Source of the DNA: Corallibacter vietnamensis
GTDB taxonomy: Bacteria > Bacteroidota > Bacteroidia > Flavobacteriales > Flavobacteriaceae
Direction: 5' to 3'
Length of the DNA stretch: 64,000 bases
NCBI RefSeq assembly: GCF_039537875.1
Contig: NZ_BAABBI010000001.1
Coordinates: forward strand, 62,001 to 126,000
Notes under the pieces: generated by a model
Told to the model about the DNA's origin: nothing
Database searches by the model: none
The model's input: only the letters and a program-made list of their open reading frames with translations
Shown here: one piece after another, positions 59,698 through 64,000 of the stretch
Layout of the letters: each line of letters starts with the position of its first letter
How positions within the stretch are numbered: position 1 is the first letter of the stretch
Made by a program: the position numbers and the translations under genes

Positions 59698-60405
59698 ATG
59701 AAACAATTGCTCATAGCAAGTACATCTACCATACATGGAAGCGGTTATTTAGAATACCTTCTCAATGATTTATCAGTTTTTTTTAAAAACATAAACACAG
59801 TAACATTCATTCCTTATGCCCGACCAGGCGGTATATCTCATGATGATTACACCATAAAAGCTAAAAAAGCCTTTAAGAAAATTAATAAACATGTTATAGG
59901 ATTACATGAATTCAAAAACCCAATAGAAGGCATAGAAAATTCTGAAGCTATTTTTACCGGAGGCGGGAATACCTTTGTATTAGTCAATCAGCTTTATAAA
60001 AATAATTTAATACAACCGCTTCAAGATTGTATTAATTCCGGAACACCTTATTTAGGAACCAGTGCTGGTAGTAATATTTGTGGCTTAACAATGCATACAA
60101 CAAACGATATGCCTATTGTTTATCCTCCAAGTTTTAAAACATTAAGTTTTGTGCCGTTTAATATAAACCCACATTATTTAGACCCTATTCCAAACTCAAC
60201 ACATATGGGAGAAACTCGTGAAACACGAATTAAAGAATTTCATGCATATAACACACAACCAGTAGTAGGACTTCGAGAAGGCAGTTGGCTTGAAGTAAAT
60301 GATAACGAAATTACACTTAAAGGAATTCATAAAGCTAGGATTTTTGAGTATAACAAAACTCCTTATGAGGTAGGTTCAGGAACTAAACTAAACGCTTTAA
60401 AATGA
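59698..60405 (+). CDS. pepE: Dipeptidase E (aspartyl dipeptidase, S51 family)
   Basis: A 235-residue serine peptidase that cleaves dipeptides with N-terminal Asp. The nucleophile is Ser122 in YLGTSAGSNICG; the His is in NINPHYLDP; the motif FTGGGNTFVLV and the N-terminal IASTSTIHGSGYL fit the family. No signal peptide, so cytoplasmic. Single gene, with a terminator. Confidence 0.94.
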   Translation: MKQLLIASTSTIHGSGYLEYLLNDLSVFFKNINTVTFIPYARPGGISHDDYTIKAKKAFKKINKHVIGLHEFKNPIEGIENSEAIFTGGGNTFVLVNQLYKNNLIQPLQDCINSGTPYLGTSAGSNICGLTMHTTNDMPIVYPPSFKTLSFVPFNINPHYLDPIPNSTHMGETRETRIKEFHAYNTQPVVGLREGSWLEVNDNEITLKGIHKARIFEYNKTPYEVGSGTKLNALK

Positions 60406-60433
60406 AAAAAGCTTCACTAATGTGAAGCTTTTT
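60405..60433 (+). terminator. Terminator after pepE
   Basis: AAAAAAGCTTCAC-TAAT-GTGAAGCTTTTT stem with T-tract, right at the pepE stop. It nearly touches the 3' end of the convergent tRNA gene and could stop both transcripts. Confidence 0.87.
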
Positions 60434-60434
60434 G

Positions 60435-60507
60435 AGCGGGAGACCGGGTTCGAACCGGCGACATTCAGCTTGGAAGGCTGACGCTCTACCAACTGAGCTA
60501 CTCCCGC
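60435..60507 (-). tRNA. tRNA-Gly (anticodon TCC)
   Basis: The reverse complement folds as a complete 73-base tRNA: acceptor GCGGGAG/CTCCCGC, D arm GCTC-AGTTGGTA-GAGC, anticodon arm TCAGC-CTTCCAA-GCTGA with TCC, T arm around TTCGAAC. Discriminator T, and CCA is not encoded, as is usual in this phylum. Confidence 0.97.
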
Positions 60508-60572
60508 AATCGCGAGTGCAAATATAATTAAGAATTTAATTTTACAAAAGAAAAGATTTAGAAGTTTATACA

Positions 60573-61514
60573 ATGACTACCATAATTGAAACTAACCGCC
60601 TCTATTTAAGAGAATTCACTATTGAAGATGCTGAGCATTTTTTTTACATGAACAACGATTTTGATGTCATAAAGCATACTGGCGACACTCCTTTTGATAG
60701 CATTAATGATGCTAAAATGTTCCTAAAAGACTACAATCAATATAAATTACACGGCATGGGTAGATGGGCTGTTTGCCTTAAAGAAGACAACACCTTTTTA
60801 GGGTGGTGTGGCTTAAAATATCACCCTAAAGAAAAACTTGTTGAAGTAGGTTACCGCTTTTATAAAAAATTCTGGAATAACGGTTATGCTACAGAAAGCG
60901 CTAAAGCTTCAATAAAATACGGTTTTGAAAACTTAAAACTAAAAAATATTTATGCGCATTGCCATATAGATAATTTAGCATCTCAAAAAGTTATCGAGAA
61001 ATGTGGTTTATCATTTTTGAATAATGGTATATATGACAATATGCCTGCCAAGCTCTATAAAACAAAGAACCCTTACTTAAACGTTAAAAAAATATCTGCA
61101 AATGAAACACATATTGTAAGACACCCTATTTTAAGAGCAGGACGTTCAATTGAGGATTGTATTTTTGATGGCGACACCTTAAAAACAACATATCATTTAG
61201 GATTATATTTTAAAAAAGAATTAATTGGAGTGGTCACTTTAATGAAAAACAAGCATGATTTTTATAGTGAAAAATCCCAGTATCAACTTCGTGGTATGGC
61301 AATTTTACAGGCATATCAAAAAAAAGGATTGGGAGAATTACTCATTTTAGAAGCTGAAAAATTATTAAAAGATTTACAAACCGAACGTTTATGGCTTAAT
61401 GCTAGAGAAGTTGCTGTTTCGTTTTATAAAAACCAAGGGTATAATGTAAATGGAGATGCTTTTCAAATTCCTAAAATAGGGTTACATTACACAATGAGTA
61501 AGAAATTTATTTAG
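60573..61514 (+). CDS. Double-domain GNAT acetyltransferase
   Basis: A 313-residue fusion of two GNAT domains. Residues 1-165 are RimJ/RimL-like (TNRLYLREFTIEDAEHFF, VGYRFYKKFWNNGYATESAKASIKYGF). Residues about 170-313 are a second GNAT (YQLRGMAILQAYQKKGLGELLILEAEKLL with the acetyl-CoA loop QKKGLGE; LNAREVAVSFYKNQGYNVNG). The first is likely to modify an N-terminal or small amine; the second is like small-molecule or ribosomal-protein acetyltransferases. Substrates unknown. One frame without breaks; both acetyl-CoA loops look whole. Confidence 0.9.
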   Translation: MTTIIETNRLYLREFTIEDAEHFFYMNNDFDVIKHTGDTPFDSINDAKMFLKDYNQYKLHGMGRWAVCLKEDNTFLGWCGLKYHPKEKLVEVGYRFYKKFWNNGYATESAKASIKYGFENLKLKNIYAHCHIDNLASQKVIEKCGLSFLNNGIYDNMPAKLYKTKNPYLNVKKISANETHIVRHPILRAGRSIEDCIFDGDTLKTTYHLGLYFKKELIGVVTLMKNKHDFYSEKSQYQLRGMAILQAYQKKGLGELLILEAEKLLKDLQTERLWLNAREVAVSFYKNQGYNVNGDAFQIPKIGLHYTMSKKFI

Positions 61515-61563
61515 AAAGTTTTCGATTTGTTTCGTAAATTTAATTACTTAAAAACAAGCAATT

Positions 61564-62340
61564 ATGAGAACAGGAAATCGAAAGGTCAAGCTACTAATTG
61601 GTATTGCAATTGTATTATTTGCAGTCATTAAGTACTGCTCTAGTGCTGAAACAAATCCATATACCGGAAAAGAACAGCACATATCAATTTCTGAAGAACA
61701 AGAAATAGCTATAGGCTTACAAAGCACTCCTCAAATGCAAGCTCAATATGGCGGCTTATATCCAGATGACAATTACCAAGCTTTTGTTGATAATGTTGGG
61801 CAAAAATTAGTTAATAATAGCATTGCTAAAAAAACCGGATATCAATATGACTTTCATTTATTAGCTGATGCTCAAACCATTAACGCTTTTGCTCTTCCTG
61901 GCGGACAAATATTTATAACGTATGCCCTATTTTCAAAACTTGAAAACGAAGATCAACTTGCTGGTGTTTTAGGCCATGAAATAGGTCATGTTTTAGGAAG
62001 ACATTCGGCCGATAGAATGTCTAAACAAGATTTAACTCAAGGCCTCCTTAATGGTGTTGCCGTAGGAATTGACCCAAGTACCGCTCAAGGCGCTGCCGCT
62101 ATTGCTAACATAATAAACATGAAATATGGTAGAGAGGATGAATTAGAAAGTGATGATTTAGGGGTTCGTTTTATGATAAAAGCTGGGTACAACCCAGAAG
62201 AAATGATTGGCGTTATGAAAATACTAAAATCTGCTGCTGGCCCTAACCGCACTCCCGAATTTCAAAGCACACATCCTGACCCAGAAAACAGAATACAAAA
62301 AATTAAAGAAGCCATAAAAAAATATAAAACCTCACAATAA
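61564..62340 (+). CDS. M48 family metalloprotease
   Basis: A 258-residue zinc peptidase of the BepA/LoiP type. N-terminal hydrophobic segment (LLIGIAIVLFAVIKYCSS) for anchoring or export, with a possible Cys for lipidation (KYC is a poor lipobox). The catalytic helix is LGHEIGHVLGRHSADRM and the third ligand Glu is in EDELESDDLGVRFM; STHPDPENRI near the end is family-typical. It should work in envelope protein quality control. Single gene with a terminator. Confidence 0.93.
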   Translation: MRTGNRKVKLLIGIAIVLFAVIKYCSSAETNPYTGKEQHISISEEQEIAIGLQSTPQMQAQYGGLYPDDNYQAFVDNVGQKLVNNSIAKKTGYQYDFHLLADAQTINAFALPGGQIFITYALFSKLENEDQLAGVLGHEIGHVLGRHSADRMSKQDLTQGLLNGVAVGIDPSTAQGAAAIANIINMKYGREDELESDDLGVRFMIKAGYNPEEMIGVMKILKSAAGPNRTPEFQSTHPDPENRIQKIKEAIKKYKTSQ

Positions 62341-62368
62341 AAAAAGCCGTGCTACTGCAAGGCTTTTT
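62339..62368. terminator. Terminator between M48 and ankyrin genes
   Basis: AAAAAAGCC / GGCTTTTT stem with a 12-base loop; A and T tracts on both sides allow both directions. Confidence 0.75.
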
Positions 62369-62402
62369 CCAACTAACCAACTTAAAAAGTAACTTCTAAA
62401 AA

Positions 62403-62795
62403 TTACTTCTTTTCTAATTCATTTTCTAAAATGACTTTTGCCTCTTTTGCATTAGACATTTCTGCATAATCTAAAGCTGTATGACCTTTGTCGCACTTCT
62501 TTTTTACATCTGCTCCTTTTTCTATAAGCAACTTTAAAATTTCAGTTCTATTAAATTTTGCTGCATACATAACTGGTGTAAGTCCGTTCCATTTTTTATC
62601 AACATTTGAACCTAATTCAATTAACTTTTTTACAGTCTCTAAATCACCTTTTACAATAGATAGGTGAAAAGGGCTCGCTTCAACTATATTCTCTAAAACA
62701 TAGCTATTATCGTTGTTAACTTTAATTGGATTGGCATAAGCTGTTACTAATGTAAAACTTAATGCGATTGCGGACATAATGATTGTTTTTTTCAT
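62403..62795 (-). CDS. Exported ankyrin-repeat protein
   Basis: A 130-residue protein with a Sec signal (MSAIALSFTLVTAYA) and about three ankyrin repeats (SPFHLSIVKGDLETVKKLIELGSNVDKK, TPVMYAAKFNRTEILKLLIEKGADVKKK, TALDYAEMSNAKEAKVIL). Ankyrins bind other proteins, so it is likely a small periplasmic binding protein. Partner unknown. The 266 bases upstream are A/T-rich, with the divergent gpmI promoter at the far side. Confidence 0.9.
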   Translation of the reverse strand: MKKTIIMSAIALSFTLVTAYANPIKVNNDNSYVLENIVEASPFHLSIVKGDLETVKKLIELGSNVDKKWNGLTPVMYAAKFNRTEILKLLIEKGADVKKKCDKGHTALDYAEMSNAKEAKVILENELEKK

Positions 62796-63035
62796 GATGA
62801 AAGATTTTAATTATTTAATTAATGATTTGTTTTTTGATATACTAAAGAGACGACTTAATTTTTTAATTGTTACACTGTAAAATAAGTAATAACATTTATT
62901 TAACTTTTTGTATACAAATATGTTAAGACCGTATTAATTTCAAAAGATATCTTAACCATTACTAAAAAAATATCTAAATATTATTTAACTATGCTTTTTA
63001 CAATACAGATTTAAACAAAAAAACTTATAATCATC

Positions 63036-63043
63036 TATCTTTA
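63036..63043 (+). promoter_or_regulatory. -7 box upstream of gpmI
   Basis: TATCTTTA, one mismatch from TAnnTTTG, 18 bases before the ATG. Confidence 0.45.
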
Positions 63044-63061
63044 CACACAAAGCAAATTGCC

Positions 63062-64000
63062 ATGAATAAAAAAGTTATTTTGATGATATTAGACGGTTGG
63101 GGAACATCCCCTGACCCTAAAGTGTCTGCAATAGATCAAGCAGAAACACCTTTTATAGATTCTTTATATAAAAACTATCCATACGCAAGTTTAAGAACCG
63201 ATGGGTTACATGTCGGTCTTCCTGAAGGTCAAATGGGAAATAGTGAAGTTGGCCATATGAATTTAGGAGCTGGACGTATTGTATATCAAGATTTAGTTAA
63301 AATAAATTTAGCCGTAAAAAACAACACACTTAAGGACGAACCAACACTTGTCAATGCCTTTGAGTATGCTAAAACCAACAATAAACCCATTCATTTTTTA
63401 GGACTATTAAGTGATGGTGGTGTTCACTCTCACATTAACCACTTATTAGGTTTAGTAAAAGCAGCCAATTCTTTTGGGGTAGAAAACTCTTATATACACG
63501 CATTTACTGATGGTCGTGATGTTGACCCTAAATCTGGTTTTGGTTTTGTAACAGAACTTCAACAACATATTGAAAATACCAACACGCAACTAGCAACCAT
63601 AACAGGTCGTTACTACGCAATGGATAGAGACAAACGTTGGGAACGTGTTAAGCTTGCTTATGATGCATTAGTTCATGGTATGGGCGAACAATCTCAAGAT
63701 GCCTTAAAATCTATTAGCGCTAACTATGACAACGATATTACAGATGAGTTCATAAAACCTATCGTAATGGTTGATGATGCTAAACAGCCTATTGCTAAAA
63801 TAAAAGATGGTGATGTTGTTGTGTTCTTCAATTTTAGAACAGATAGAGGTCGTCAACTTACCGAAGCACTTTCACAAAAAGATTTTCACGAACAAAACAT
63901 GCATAAATTGGACTTGCATTATGTAACAATGACAAATTATGATGAAAACTTTAAAAACATCAATGTTATATACAACAAAGAAAATCTTACAGATACACTT
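63062..64000 (+). CDS. gpmI: 2,3-bisphosphoglycerate-independent phosphoglycerate mutase (3' truncated by window edge)
   Basis: The frame from the ATG at 63062 (MNKKVILMILDGWGTSPD) is open to the last base, 313 codons of about 505-510. Metal site and phospho-Ser are seen in LDGWG and GQMGNSEVGHMNLGAGR, and later HFLGLLSDGGVHSHINH, FTDGRDVDPKS, GRYYAMDRDKRW and FNFRTDRGRQL all fit iPGM. It turns 3-phosphoglycerate into 2-phosphoglycerate with manganese in glycolysis and gluconeogenesis. The gene goes on beyond the window. Confidence 0.96.
   Translation, partial: MNKKVILMILDGWGTSPDPKVSAIDQAETPFIDSLYKNYPYASLRTDGLHVGLPEGQMGNSEVGHMNLGAGRIVYQDLVKINLAVKNNTLKDEPTLVNAFEYAKTNNKPIHFLGLLSDGGVHSHINHLLGLVKAANSFGVENSYIHAFTDGRDVDPKSGFGFVTELQQHIENTNTQLATITGRYYAMDRDKRWERVKLAYDALVHGMGEQSQDALKSISANYDNDITDEFIKPIVMVDDAKQPIAKIKDGDVVVFFNFRTDRGRQLTEALSQKDFHEQNMHKLDLHYVTMTNYDENFKNINVIYNKENLTDTL

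Overview
The window is a low-GC, gene-dense chromosomal segment of a Bacteroidota bacterium, almost certainly a member of the Flavobacteriaceae. The signs are: type IX secretion sorting domains (type A and a gliding-associated type B tail), a fused HPRT-adenylate kinase, SusC-type plug and carboxypeptidase-regulatory modules, promoters with the TAnnTTTG box typical of the phylum, several TTG/GTG starts, and families common in flavobacteria (DUF1573, a DUF6702-like protein, a TatA-like protein, small Cys-rich membrane proteins). The genus cannot be named from sequence alone. No insertion sequence, prophage, CRISPR array or rRNA was seen. No gene-free stretch exceeds about 300 bases; the longest is 62796-63061. 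One 98-base assembly gap (N) lies at 20741-20838.

Layout. 1-4657: the 3' part of a very large alpha-2-macroglobulin with an inserted TonB-receptor-like plug. 4693-8788: a minus-strand run of SDR, DinB-like protein, DUF4136-like lipoprotein, obg and the hpt-adk fusion. 8916-10463: a T9SS cargo protein. 10632-12269: purK-purE. 12473-16180: M3 peptidase, an ECF sigma factor with a small partner, and a UbiA-like membrane protein. 16303-20308: gcvP and a KAS III-like enzyme. 20310-24861: a repeat-bearing T9SS type B protein with the gap, FkbM methyltransferase, GT2, and a secreted endonuclease. 24861-29493: valS, DUF1573 protein, PDZ aspartyl protease. 29617-37934: aminotransferase-murB, ECF sigma/anti-sigma pair, a glycosyltransferase-sigma-glycosyltransferase operon, lipA-gap. 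37966-45485: TPR hybrid histidine kinase, lpxK, Nif3-family protein, zinc-ribbon-family coiled-coil protein, lipoprotein MsrA, methyltransferase, lipoprotein.

45711-53871 is the most coherent accessory block: a kynurenine catabolism operon (kynU, unknown, kmo, RidA-type deaminase, aldehyde dehydrogenase, atypical SDR, 3-hydroxyanthranilate dioxygenase, ACMS decarboxylase, O-methyltransferase). It encodes kynureninase, kynurenine monooxygenase and the 3-hydroxyanthranilate to 2-aminomuconate route. A GC-rich, foldable element resembling a conserved flavobacterial structured RNA lies inside it, just before the dioxygenase gene. Tryptophan dioxygenase and kynurenine formamidase are not in the window.

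53925-59582 on the minus strand carries a tatA-like gene, an M1 metallopeptidase, a DUF6702-like protein and three tandem, partly duplicated envelope proteins. The latter have a carboxypeptidase-regulatory domain followed by an LDEVVV box, like the start of a TonB receptor but without plug or barrel. The right end holds pepE, tRNA-Gly(TCC), a double GNAT acetyltransferase, an M48 protease, an ankyrin protein and the 5' part of gpmI.

No wholly new system is proven here. The best candidates for follow-up are the RNA-like element and the unexplained genes in the kynurenine operon, and the reuse of TonB-receptor modules in proteins that are not receptors.
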